Shown piece by piece: positions 10,951-19,906 of a stretch of 64,000 nt of DNA. Numbering within the stretch: the stretch's first letter is position 1; every line of letters starts with the position of its first letter. A program made the translations under genes and the position numbers. This stretch comes from Sergeia podlipaevii (lineage: Eukaryota; Euglenozoa; Kinetoplastea; Trypanosomatida; Trypanosomatidae), in contig JASANZ010002254.1 of assembly GCA_030849805.1 (NCBI GenBank), positions 1 through 64,000 of the forward strand, written 5' to 3'. The notes under the pieces are model-generated. The model was not told the origin of the DNA. It worked only from the letters and a program-made list of their open reading frames with translations, and ran no database searches.

Positions 10951-11880
10951 ATGAGTACAAGCGCCTCTGGTTCCGCCCTTGTTCAAGGAGGTTACTACAC
11001 AGAGGTTCACGTGGATTTTAAAAAAGTAAAAGGCCCTGGTGTTGATCGCATGGTGCCCATTCTGCAAGAGCTCACCATCGAAGGCAAAGAGGGCACCAAT
11101 CCCTCCAGTCAGGCCATTGTCGACAATCTGCGCGAACGTGGCGTGAAGGTAGAGACCCTTCCAATACACTGGAAGGGAATGGGCGAGAGTGAGGTGCGTG
11201 CTCAGCTGGCACCGATGAGAGCTCATTATCTGACGCAAATCCTTCTTGTGCGTGAGCGCACCACTCGTTGTGGAATCGAAAATGAAGAGTTTGCAGCTCG
11301 CTCAAACATTCAAGTGGCGTACCAGTACACGACGCCGCTGAAGCAGCGCCTGCTGAATCACTGGGCTTCAACAAAAATTTCCAGCAAGATGTTTTGCGAG
11401 CAACTGTCTTCAAGTGAAAGTCTGGGGTCTTCTTGCATTGGCCCTGAAAGCGTCAATACATCGATCATCTTGAATCCGACGACGCCGCAAAGCGCACAAG
11501 GTGGTAAAGGAGATCTTGGAGCAGCGCCTATGCATCAATCCTCTCGTCCTCCTCTTCATGATGCCACCACAACCACTAACAACAGTAGTTTCGCCGCTTC
11601 TCCTCTATCTGTTCCTCAGGAGGATGCGGCTCTCCGGGAAACACTAGCGTCCCTTGAAGAAACGCTAAATCGCATGCTGGAAACAACGCAAACGCCGTCG
11701 AAGTCCTCTGTAGGTGAGCCCTCTCAGAGCGATGTGACAACACCCTTTGTCATACGTCCTCCTACTTCTAGCCTTGGCAATGGTGATGCGGGCTCAACTG
11801 CGTTTTCATCTGCTATCAAGTCAATCGCAGAGTCTAGGGAATCATACAACGGCATTAAGATGGATGCTGAAGAACTCTGA
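10951..11880 (+). CDS. Hypothetical protein with ordered N-terminal half and disordered C-terminus
   Basis: A 309-residue protein from the first ATG after the candidate splice acceptors; the frame is open to a GTG at 10825, but that part is hydrophobic repeat-derived sequence. Residues about 15-150 look folded (alternating strands and helices, for example YYTEVHVDFKKVKG and LTQILLVRERTTRCG). The rest is Ser/Thr/Pro-rich with one short charged helix (LRETLASLEETLNRMLE). I do not recognise the family and no catalytic motif is evident. The coding composition and intact frame support a real gene. Confidence 0.65.
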   Translation: MSTSASGSALVQGGYYTEVHVDFKKVKGPGVDRMVPILQELTIEGKEGTNPSSQAIVDNLRERGVKVETLPIHWKGMGESEVRAQLAPMRAHYLTQILLVRERTTRCGIENEEFAARSNIQVAYQYTTPLKQRLLNHWASTKISSKMFCEQLSSSESLGSSCIGPESVNTSIILNPTTPQSAQGGKGDLGAAPMHQSSRPPLHDATTTTNNSSFAASPLSVPQEDAALRETLASLEETLNRMLETTQTPSKSSVGEPSQSDVTTPFVIRPPTSSLGNGDAGSTAFSSAIKSIAESRESYNGIKMDAEEL

Positions 11881-12904
11881 AGTTCTTCTCTGCTTACATG
11901 TATATATGGAGTGAAATTTATTAGCCACGGTTTTTTCTTAATGAGATTGCGTTGCCGTAGCGATGCACGCTTACTTTTGCAGTGGATACTTTGCTTTTTG
12001 AATATTATGAGCAATTTTTGTTGTCGTATTAGCTGTGTTGATGCATGTTTTCTCTCTCGTCTCTTTTTTTTTTTGTGGTGGTACGTTATTGTCGGCATTT
12101 TTTTCAATTCTTATCATATACTTTTTTTGTTTGCTACGCCTACCTACTATCCCCGTACTCAGATGCAATTGTTATTATTATTATTATTATTTTGTATACT
12201 TAAAGTCCCTGCTGTTGCTTTTGTATGACGTCTTTGTATTATTATCTTTTTCATTATTTTATTGTGCTTATGATGAGTGCTAAACAAGGACTATGCTGAG
12301 TGGTTGTGTGTGTGTGTGTGTGTGTGTGTGTGCATTTTTATCTTTTATTTTTTTACAGTATTGTAGAGTCGTCATTTTTTTGTCTTTTAAAGATCAAAAC
12401 GCTTGATGCATCATTTGCGATATGCTTGTTACTTTGTACTTCAATACAAATTCCTTACCTTTTTTTCTAAATGATGATTTCCAGTGTGTTGAGCCTCCAC
12501 ACAAGGTATAAAGGTAATTGTTGTTGCAGGTTTAGGAACGTTTTTTTTGTGTGTATGATCATACTACTTTTTGTTTAGTAGATGTGTAGTCTTTCATATT
12601 GTTGCCAAATGATGTCATTGCCGATATTTTCTTTTTCTCTTTCATTGATATATATTTTTTCCGTTTCTTTTTTTGTTTACTTCAAGTAGTGTTACAGGAG
12701 GAACCAATTCCCTTGCTTGGACATTAGTCCTCTTTACAGAAGCTGGCACTGTTCACACACAGAAATAATACATACACGCGCGCTTCTCCAGTTTTATCTA
12801 TTTTTTATTATTATTCATATATATATATACATACGCGTATCTATATATAGTGCAACATAGCGGTTTATTATTATTATTATTATTTTCTTCCTTTTTGATT
12901 TACG
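11881..12904. other. Long intergenic spacer with TTA and TG repeats
   Basis: About 1 kb of T-rich sequence with TTA repeats (12173-12192, 12864-12883), a TG repeat (12305-12332) and many poly-T tracts. A T-rich open frame at 11911-12228 gives Phe/Cys/Leu-rich low-complexity sequence and is not called. No RNA gene was recognised. Confidence 0.5.
12305..12332. repeat. (TG)n microsatellite
   Basis: Fourteen uninterrupted TG units in the spacer before the AAA protease gene. This kind of dinucleotide run recurs in other spacers of the window. Confidence 0.95.
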
Positions 12905-14974
12905 ATGGCTCAGACCCCTCCATCTGGTAGTGGCGCTGGTGGGTCTCTGTTTGAGATGATGTACAACGCACAGAATCAGCACCTGCAGCAGACGCCAGCT
13001 GGAGGCCAACAATATCCACCACCACCACCACCCTATCAGCAACAGAGTGGGTATCCTGTCCCTCCTCCTCAGCAGCAGCAGCAATACGGCACCAATACTA
13101 CTGCTTACAACCCCTATCCGCCTCCCCCGCCTATGTATCATCCACCGCCACCGCCACCGCTACCCCTCCCGTTGCAGCAGGACGATGATTACTACAAGGG
13201 CTTTCATGATGGTGTCGTGCGTCCTTCAGGCACAATCTGGGGAAGCGCGCTTACCTGGGTCACTCCGGTTGTCGTGAATCTTGTCTTTATTCTTGGTCCT
13301 GTTTGGTACTTCCGCAGAAAGTATATGCAGGCCATGGGAACCGCCACCGCCAAGGCGGGTGGGGACAAGTCAAAGAACCCGATGAGCGGGCTCATGGACA
13401 TGATGAACCCGATGAAGTCAAAGAACTTCCGTACTGAGGTGAAAGGCACTACCTTCAAGGATGTGATTGGTATTCCCGAAGCCAAGGAAGATCTCAAGCA
13501 GTACGTCGACTTCCTCAAGGAACCCGGCAAATTCACCCGCCTTGGTGCCCGTTTGCCGAAGGGGTGTCTCCTGACTGGCCAGCCCGGTACTGGCAAGACG
13601 CTCCTTGCTCGCGCCGTCGCTGGTGAGGCCAACACGCCCTTCTTCAGCTGCTCTGGCGCTGACTTTATTGAGATTTTTGGTGGTAGTGGACCAAAGCGTG
13701 TGCGTGAGCTGTTCGCCGAGGCCAAGAAGGCTGCTCCGTGCGTCGTATTTATTGATGAGCTGGATGCCATTGGTTCTCGTAACCAAGGCGGCCGCAGTAT
13801 GGGCGGCGGTGGCAGCAGTGAAGAGAACCGTACTATTAACCAGCTTCTTGCTGAACTGGACGGCCTGACAAGCAAGGAGGCTATCGTTGTCATCTCCGCC
13901 ACTAACTATCCTGAGGCTATTGATAAAGCACTTCTGCGTGAGGGGCGATTTGACCGAAAAGTGAACATCCCGATGCCGGATAAGAAGGCGCGCGTCGAGC
14001 TCTTTGAGTTTTACCTTAACCGCATCATCACTGGCGACCCGAACTGCAAGCCAAAAGTGCAGATCTTCAAGACCCGCGAAGAGGGGGAAAATGGCGGCAA
14101 GGGGAACAGCAGCACCGACACCAAGTCTACAAGTGCTGAAGGAGAGGAGGAGAAGACGCCCTCGAAGATTGTGACTCAGGACTCCACAGCTCCGGTCAAG
14201 GTCGTCCCAGGAGTGGACAACAATAAGTACGCTGATGCACTCGCGGATCGCACCCCTGGTGTGTCGCCGGCACAGATTTCCACTATTGTCAACGAGGCCG
14301 CCCTCAACTCTGCCATGAACGGTCTTGACGTGGTGCCGCTGAATGTTCTGCAGGATAGCATTGACGACGTTCTTATCGGCAAGAAGCACCGTCAGCGCAT
14401 GAGCAACACCTCTCTCCACCGCACCGCGTATCACGAGGTGGGCCACTGCATCATGGCGTGGACCAACCCTTTGCAAAAAGACGTGGTGAAGATCTCCATC
14501 ATTCCTCGCGGTCGGGCAGGCGGCTACACACAGCAAGTGCAAGACGAGGCGATGGAACCCCACACCGACGAGTTCCTCTTCTCCCAGTTGTGCGTGTTAA
14601 TGGGCGGTCGCGTGGCGGAGCGCATTTTTGAAACCGACATTTCCACAGGCGCGATGGATGATTTGCAGCGCGCTACACGTCTCGCGATGGAGCAGCTGCT
14701 CAAGTATGGTATGTCCAAGTCAATCGGGCACCTTGCTTTCAAGCCCAACGACCGCAACGATGGTCGCGCGTGGATGACGTGGTCAGAGGACCTGCACGCG
14801 AAGGTGGAAGCAGAGGCCCGGGAGTTGGTTGCGAAGGCATACGCGTTTACAGAGAAGACGCTGCGCAAGGACAAGGACAAGCACCACGCGCTTGCAGAGC
14901 TGCTCTTGGAGAAGAAGGAGGTGAACAGGGATGACATCACCAAAATCCTCGGCGAGCGCCCCAAGCTAACGTAA
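12905..14974 (+). CDS. FtsH-family AAA metalloprotease, mitochondrial type
   Basis: A 689-residue protein. The N-terminus is Pro/Gln-rich, followed by a single hydrophobic segment at about residues 115-135. The AAA module has Walker A GQPGTGKT (K231, T232), Walker B CVVFIDELDA (D284, E285) and a second region of homology ending in GRFDRKV. The zinc site HEVGH (H510, E511, H514) and the later GAMDDL (D586 as third ligand) are complete, so ATPase and peptidase should both work. Family members degrade and process inner-membrane mitochondrial proteins. One membrane segment suggests the i-AAA (Yme1) arrangement. The central pore motif, normally FVG, reads FGG, as in paraplegin-type m-AAA subunits. 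A charged Gly/Ser/Lys insert (about residues 385-445) interrupts the helical part of the AAA module. Assignment to i- or m-AAA is uncertain. Confidence 0.92.
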   Translation: MAQTPPSGSGAGGSLFEMMYNAQNQHLQQTPAGGQQYPPPPPPYQQQSGYPVPPPQQQQQYGTNTTAYNPYPPPPPMYHPPPPPPLPLPLQQDDDYYKGFHDGVVRPSGTIWGSALTWVTPVVVNLVFILGPVWYFRRKYMQAMGTATAKAGGDKSKNPMSGLMDMMNPMKSKNFRTEVKGTTFKDVIGIPEAKEDLKQYVDFLKEPGKFTRLGARLPKGCLLTGQPGTGKTLLARAVAGEANTPFFSCSGADFIEIFGGSGPKRVRELFAEAKKAAPCVVFIDELDAIGSRNQGGRSMGGGGSSEENRTINQLLAELDGLTSKEAIVVISATNYPEAIDKALLREGRFDRKVNIPMPDKKARVELFEFYLNRIITGDPNCKPKVQIFKTREEGENGGKGNSSTDTKSTSAEGEEEKTPSKIVTQDSTAPVKVVPGVDNNKYADALADRTPGVSPAQISTIVNEAALNSAMNGLDVVPLNVLQDSIDDVLIGKKHRQRMSNTSLHRTAYHEVGHCIMAWTNPLQKDVVKISIIPRGRAGGYTQQVQDEAMEPHTDEFLFSQLCVLMGGRVAERIFETDISTGAMDDLQRATRLAMEQLLKYGMSKSIGHLAFKPNDRNDGRAWMTWSEDLHAKVEAEARELVAKAYAFTEKTLRKDKDKHHALAELLLEKKEVNRDDITKILGERPKLT

Positions 14975-16111
14975 GACCAACATCTATATCTATGTTGGTT
15001 TGTTTATGATAGAGTGCGGCTTATAAGTATATACCATATTTACAAAGGAAATGAAGTACTCCTGAGCCAATGGGGGAGGGAGGGAGAGAAAGCATTATAA
15101 ATTTGTTCAGCGACTAGGTGGAAGCGGTGAACCACGGAAAGGAATGAAGGCACCGGAAAGGGGTCACAGGAATATATTTGTACAGTTACATGAAAGTGAT
15201 GCTTTTTGAGCCTTTTTGATGTAGATTCATCAGTGGACTCCTTCCATATATATACATATACGTAAGAGATGAATGAAATTTATGAGTGCAAAACATATGC
15301 ATAAGTGTCATTCGGTGCCTGATGGAAAAAAAAAAAATGATGATGAACGCCTCGAAAAGATGAGCATTAAACGACTCACAACAAAAGTAGAGGCTATCTA
15401 TTGAACATGACCTGCGAGGAATACTTTATTTTTGTTTGTTTTGTTTTGTGAGGGCTGTGTGGGGTAAGTTGCCTTGTTGAGAAGTCAGTATATCGGAGCA
15501 GTTATTATTATTATTATTATTATTATTATGGCGATCTAAAGTTTCAGTTGGAGTTAAGCGTATGGCATCTATTGTTATTATTATTTTTTTATTTATCTTC
15601 CCATTTGTGCCAACAGGATTTATGCGAGGTTTATTCTGGCTCAAATATTTGTATATATGCCGTGTGTGTGCATGTGTGTGTGTGTGTGCGTGTGTATTTC
15701 ACAGAAGTCAAGTAGTTTTTTTTATTGTTCTTTTTTTTTTTCTTTTACAAAGCTCGTAAAGAAACGAAAAAAGAAAATTAGAAAATGCAGTCAGCTGTTG
15801 CTTTTGCATTCGTTTCCCGTCAATGCAGTCACATCAAGACGCTTTGAGTGACCGCAAGGGTACCTGCCAATCCACATGTAAGTGCTGGGGGGAATGAGGT
15901 TTCACATTTCATTTGTGTGGTATGGCAGTTTTTCTCATCTTTTTCTTTTTGCCAATTTTTTTTATCTCTCTCTTTCGTTTTTTTGTTGTTGTTGCTCATA
16001 TATATATGCGTTGAGGCTTGAAGCGCACACCATACTTGTGCTAGAGGACTACTGCACATTGTACTTTTATTTTGAATCACTTACACATACATATAACAGG
16101 AAACTTTACGC
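14975..16111. other. Long intergenic spacer with TTA and GT repeats
   Basis: About 1.1 kb with no coding signal. It holds a TTA repeat (15502-15529), a degenerate GT tract (15660-15695) and poly-T tracts. An AG at 16098-16099, 12 bases before the ATG at 16112, is the likely splice acceptor of the next gene. Confidence 0.5.
15502..15529. repeat. (TTA)n microsatellite
   Basis: Uninterrupted TTA trinucleotide run in the spacer between the AAA protease and the doublecortin-like gene. Similar runs occur at 12173-12192, 12864-12883, 53842-53863 and 53917-53938. Confidence 0.9.
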
Positions 16112-17509
16112 ATGCTGGGAGGAATACCGGACGATTTGGCCGCTTATGTGCTGCGGATCAGAAATGACTTTGACGCAGTGCTTATGGCGCTAGAGAATCG
16201 TTCTGAAGTACAGGTTCATAGGGCGTATTATGCCCTGCGCGCAGAGCAAAGCAGCATGCTTGAGAAGCTGGAGACGATGTATCGACAGTACGGCAGTGCA
16301 CAAGCGGGCGGCGCGGGGCTTTTTTATGCGGCTGAAGCTCACAAAGCCTCTGGCACTCACTTTTGCACAGATCAGTATGTGGAGCCCGTGCCCCCTATGA
16401 ACCTGTCCAAGATTACGGCATCCGCTCCAACATCGTTTAATGAAGACAGTGACACGTATCGTAGTAGATATCTGGATCCATCTGTAAAGGAAGGCGACCA
16501 GCACGCTAGTGTGCCCCCATCACCTGCCCCACTTGCTCTATTTTTGGGCGATGAAGTGGGAAATGGATGTGGCGTTGTATCCCTTGACGCAGTCAAACAC
16601 ATTGTGAAGGACGAGTTGTACAGCCAACCCTTGGAGGGGGAAGAGACACTGGGCGGAGATCAGAGGCGTGCACTGACCCGTAATGCAACCCAAGCCTTCA
16701 CAGAGCGCTATCCCATGCTTTACACAAAGAGAAAGCTGCTTTCTCCATTGAGGGAGGATTGCTCACGGACTAACACGGAGCCCCCATTCGGTACATGGAG
16801 AGCACCGCCACCACTTGCATCTCATGCAAGCACTGCTACACCGAATGGTCGTGTCGCTGCTGCACCTTTACCATCATCTGACAGGCCCATAGAAACGAAA
16901 GCTGCGCGCACACTTTACGAATTTATCGAGTTTACTCATTCACAAGGACGTCCAGAAATTGATACACGAGACTTTTCTACCCCTCCAGAGCATGTGACTA
17001 CGAGCATTGTCGAGACACACACATCAGTACCGTCGTCTCGCGGAGATACAGATGCGAATCTGGCCGAACCACGTGAACGCATGACCCTCACTGAAAGGCA
17101 GCCGAACAAACCTGAAGCCCAGCTGCACTACTCGTGCAAACATAACATTAGTACCTCAACGTCTCGTGCTACGCCAACGTCTCAACAATTTTGGATTTAC
17201 GTGTGGCCATGCTTTGGGTCTCATGCGGGCACACAGCGGCCGGAGCGTGTGCTTGTGTATGCCTCATACCGTTATATGGAGGATCTTACCTCCCGTGCCT
17301 CCAGGCAGCTTCATTGCCAGCCAGCTCCATCGTATCTCTTTGAGCCCAATGGCAAGGTCATTCGCCGCCTGGACCAGCTGGTGCCTGAGCAGCACTACCT
17401 CCTCTTTCCCAGCGGTGGTTTTTACAGGCAAGAGGCAGTGCCCACAGCCTTGCTAGACGCGCTTGTGCAGTCCGCCAAGGAAGTGCTGCGAGAGCGCTCC
17501 ATTGCGTAA
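16112..17509 (+). CDS. Doublecortin-like domain protein
   Basis: A 465-residue protein. The first 55 residues form a charged helix with coiled-coil character (VQVHRAYYALRAEQSSMLEK). A Ser/Thr/Pro-rich middle (about 70-360) looks disordered. The C-terminal stretch, about residues 370-450, follows the doublecortin pattern: a strand with a basic/aromatic turn (RVLVYASYRYMEDL), a helix, YLFEPNGKVIRRLDQLVPEQ, then HYLLFPSGGFYR. Doublecortin domains bind microtubules, and kinetoplastids carry several such proteins linked to subpellicular or flagellar microtubules. The localisation here is an inference. The start is the first ATG after an AG at 16098-16099. Confidence 0.65.
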   Translation: MLGGIPDDLAAYVLRIRNDFDAVLMALENRSEVQVHRAYYALRAEQSSMLEKLETMYRQYGSAQAGGAGLFYAAEAHKASGTHFCTDQYVEPVPPMNLSKITASAPTSFNEDSDTYRSRYLDPSVKEGDQHASVPPSPAPLALFLGDEVGNGCGVVSLDAVKHIVKDELYSQPLEGEETLGGDQRRALTRNATQAFTERYPMLYTKRKLLSPLREDCSRTNTEPPFGTWRAPPPLASHASTATPNGRVAAAPLPSSDRPIETKAARTLYEFIEFTHSQGRPEIDTRDFSTPPEHVTTSIVETHTSVPSSRGDTDANLAEPRERMTLTERQPNKPEAQLHYSCKHNISTSTSRATPTSQQFWIYVWPCFGSHAGTQRPERVLVYASYRYMEDLTSRASRQLHCQPAPSYLFEPNGKVIRRLDQLVPEQHYLLFPSGGFYRQEAVPTALLDALVQSAKEVLRERSIA

Positions 17510-17897
17510 ACTTTTGAAAAAGAGAAGATTGTGGAATAAACATCTTCGAAAATGGTGTTGTGCCGGAACTTGCGAAGTTGTTGTTGCTGTTGGTCTTTTT
17601 ATATTATTATACATGCTATTTCTTTGTCTTGTACTGTACTGTATCATTACATAAAGCACAATCTGTGATTTGTATTTAGTGGTCTTCCTGCGTTGCGTCT
17701 ATATATATAAATTGGGGTACTTGCGATTTACATGCCATGTTTATTTTTATTATCCTGTATTCACCATATAATTTGGGGGTTTCCTATGTGTTATTATTTT
17801 TTTTTTTTTTTTGAAAGGGTTAGTTGCTAGTAGTGTATCAAGCAAGCGCGATTCGCCTTCACTTTTTTTTTTCTTTTTCTTTTTTTTGCGGAACCGG
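17510..17897. other. Intergenic spacer with two poly-T tracts
   Basis: Contains two long poly-T tracts (17797-17812 and 17864-17887). The AG dinucleotides after the first are likely acceptors, which would leave the second tract in the 5' leader of the next gene. Confidence 0.45.
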
Positions 17898-18461
17898 ATG
17901 AGCGGCGATCGTAGACGTGCGCATACGTTTAAGGCAGAGCGGCAGGCGGCCTTCTCTAGGAATGTGCGGAAGAGCTTTCTCGACGATGGTCGCAAGAAAA
18001 AAGACGCCGAGAGGGCCAGGATGGAGGCGTATCGTCGGCTGTGCGAGCAAGAAGGCGTGAAGTCTGCGCGCCTAGATGAGTATGACCGCACACGTAATGA
18101 GGCGGTGACGTCTCTCAGCAAGCAACTAGAAGCTGTGGACTACGATCAGGGTCTCACCAACAATGAAAAGAAGAAGCGTAAGTATAACTTGAAGCGAAAG
18201 TTCTCGGCGACGACGGTGAATGAAATCATGAGTAGAAAGCAAAAGCGTTACAATGCAGTAGTGGGAGCCGAAATGATACAAAAGAAGCGCGAAGAGGAGC
18301 GTGTCGCTAAATCCAAAGAGCGAGCTGAGCGAGAGGAGGACAAGCGCCGGCGACTCAACGCCCGAAAATCAAGCAATGCTCTCTATGCCAAGCGTACCAG
18401 CAGGGGGCAGCCTCTTATGGCGAGCCGTGTCGAGTCGCTTCTGCAGAAAATTCAAAAGTAA
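17898..18461 (+). CDS. Basic coiled-coil protein, possibly a ribosome-biogenesis factor
   Basis: A 187-residue, very Lys/Arg/Glu-rich protein from the first ATG in frame (17898). It is almost all predicted helix with charged heptad-like repeats (RKKKDAERARMEAYRRL, EERVAKSKERAEREEDKR). The composition and a possible FSRNVRKSFLDDG-type start recall small nucleolar rRNA-processing factors such as Fyv7/CCDC59, but no diagnostic motif is visible. The function is a weak inference. The frame is intact and its composition differs clearly from the AT-rich spacers. Confidence 0.6.
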   Translation: MSGDRRRAHTFKAERQAAFSRNVRKSFLDDGRKKKDAERARMEAYRRLCEQEGVKSARLDEYDRTRNEAVTSLSKQLEAVDYDQGLTNNEKKKRKYNLKRKFSATTVNEIMSRKQKRYNAVVGAEMIQKKREEERVAKSKERAEREEDKRRRLNARKSSNALYAKRTSRGQPLMASRVESLLQKIQK

Positions 18462-19033
18462 GCAAGCGGCGATGCTACACAAAGTTTTTGCCTTTTCTGC
18501 TCATTAGCTTGATTGATTTGGATCGTTATAACACGTAAATATTGTGTGTGTGTGTGTGTGTGTCTGTGCAACTGTGAGACGAGATGACATTGACGGTCTA
18601 TGCTTCACTCTTACCTCGCCTCGTATATATATATAATTATTATTCGGATAAGTACCATTGAAAATATAAAGTAAAAAAAAAATGCATATGTACGTGAAAT
18701 ATTGCCTGCTTTCTCAAATCATTCATTATGTTCTTTTTCTTTTATTTGGTACCTTTTCTTTTGCTAGTGATATCATACGTACTACCCTTTGGTGGGAATC
18801 CACATTCTTGTAAGTATCCATTATCTGTTCCCTTCTCTTTTTCTCTCTTTCTCACCTTTTGGATCTTGGTAGAGTAAACCAAAACATTCAACATCTGTTG
18901 GAGAAGAAGGAACTTACTTTGCACGTGGTCCCCCCCCCCACTCCTCGCGACGTCCTCATCCACCGTCTCCCCGTAGAGTCCATTTACTGCCTGGCTATTG
19001 TTGTCATTATAAATTTAGAAGACTTGTATTATC
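18462..19033. other. Intergenic spacer and long leader of the small membrane-protein gene
   Basis: Holds a (TG)10 run at 18543-18562, then a strong pyrimidine-rich tract (about 18825-18860) and AG at 18871-18872. From that AG to 19034 there is no ATG, so the ATG at 19034 would be the first in the mRNA. A run of ten C residues lies at 18930-18939. The part from 18859 to 19000 is less AT-rich than ordinary spacer. Confidence 0.5.
18825..18872 (+). promoter_or_regulatory. Candidate trans-splice acceptor for the 51-residue gene
   Basis: Pyrimidine-rich stretch (TTCCCTTCTCTTTTTCTCTC and more) followed by AG at 18871-18872. It looks as strong as acceptors before long genes in this window, implying a separate mature mRNA starts here although no long gene follows until 19907. 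Confidence 0.5.
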
Positions 19034-19189
19034 ATGATATACTCTGGTTATAATTTTTCAGGTGTGGGCTATGTAGTAGGTCTCATTTTAATTATAGCAG
19101 TAATCATATTCCCACTTACTGCAATGGGTCTCCGCTCAAGGTCTGTCTTTCGGCGCGGTATATTGCGTCCCCCAGCACCATTTCAGTAA
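19034..19189 (+). CDS. Small single-pass membrane protein, 51 residues
   Basis: A 51-codon frame from ATG 19034 to TAA 19187-19189. A short polar N-terminus is followed by a Gly-Val start and a clean hydrophobic segment (about residues 12-32, VGYVVGLILIIAVIIFPLTA) and a basic, Pro-rich tail (LRSRSVFRRGILRPPAPFQ). The basic tail would place the C-terminus in the cytosol or matrix. Codon usage in the second half is unlike the T-rich chance frames elsewhere in spacers. It sits behind its own strong acceptor and uses the first ATG. Possible roles include a small subunit of a membrane complex; none can be named. An AG inside the frame at 19060-19061 preceded by TTTTTC could be a competing splice site. 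Confidence 0.5.
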   Translation: MIYSGYNFSGVGYVVGLILIIAVIIFPLTAMGLRSRSVFRRGILRPPAPFQ

Positions 19190-19906
19190 ACACTGGTAGG
19201 TGTTGCGCTCTTGCATCCTTACAGACGAGAAGGAAGAAGCTTTTGCATGCTAATATATATATATATCTATATATATTAATTTGTTACGTTCAATGATTTT
19301 TTTGGCGTTGGCATTTTGTGTATGTGTTTGTATGTGCGAATGTCATATACTTCACTATAGAATCGTGCTTATTTTATTTTATTTTTCCTTTGATATTGAT
19401 ATTGTCGCTCAAAAAGATAAAAGATAAGAATGTCCGCATTTAGCCTCTTGTCGTCTTTGTTGGTGTTTTCCCACGCCTTATGACTCATCATGCTGCCGCG
19501 TTGTTGCATGTGGGCAACTACTTTTTTTTTTTTCTTGCTTTATTGTTCTTTAGCTACAAAGTGGAGAGTACAACAATATATATATATATATATGTAAAGT
19601 CATTAAGACAATATATACTTATTCACAGAAATAAACTAGGAAAGGAGAGATAACTTCAAACGAGAGATCAATATACTCTACCTGCACACAGACACACACA
19701 TAGAGAGAGAGAGAACAAGACTACAATAAAATAATTTCTACTCTTGAGGGAGATAAGGTAGCAGCATAACTGAAACTGCACTTACTTGCTCTCTTTCTCT
19801 CTGTGCGTGCAGTGAACAAGTGAGTGTGTTCTTTAGTTTTTTTTTTACCATCTATTGCTTTTGCTTTAATAAAAAAAGAAATACACTGCTTTTTGGGGGG
19901 TCAGTA
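19190..19906. other. Intergenic spacer with TA and GA tracts
   Basis: AT-rich, with TA runs at about 19250-19280 and 19575-19592 and a short GA run near 19704-19713. The pyrimidine tract before AG at 19811-19812 (CTCTCTTTCTCTCTGTGCGTGCAG region) is the best acceptor for the next gene. No ATG lies between it and 19907. Confidence 0.5.

Noticed and set aside
11911..12228. T-rich frame of 105 codons after the hypothetical gene
   Set aside because: Low-complexity Phe/Leu/Cys sequence crossing a TTA microsatellite; no acceptor right before its ATG at 11941.
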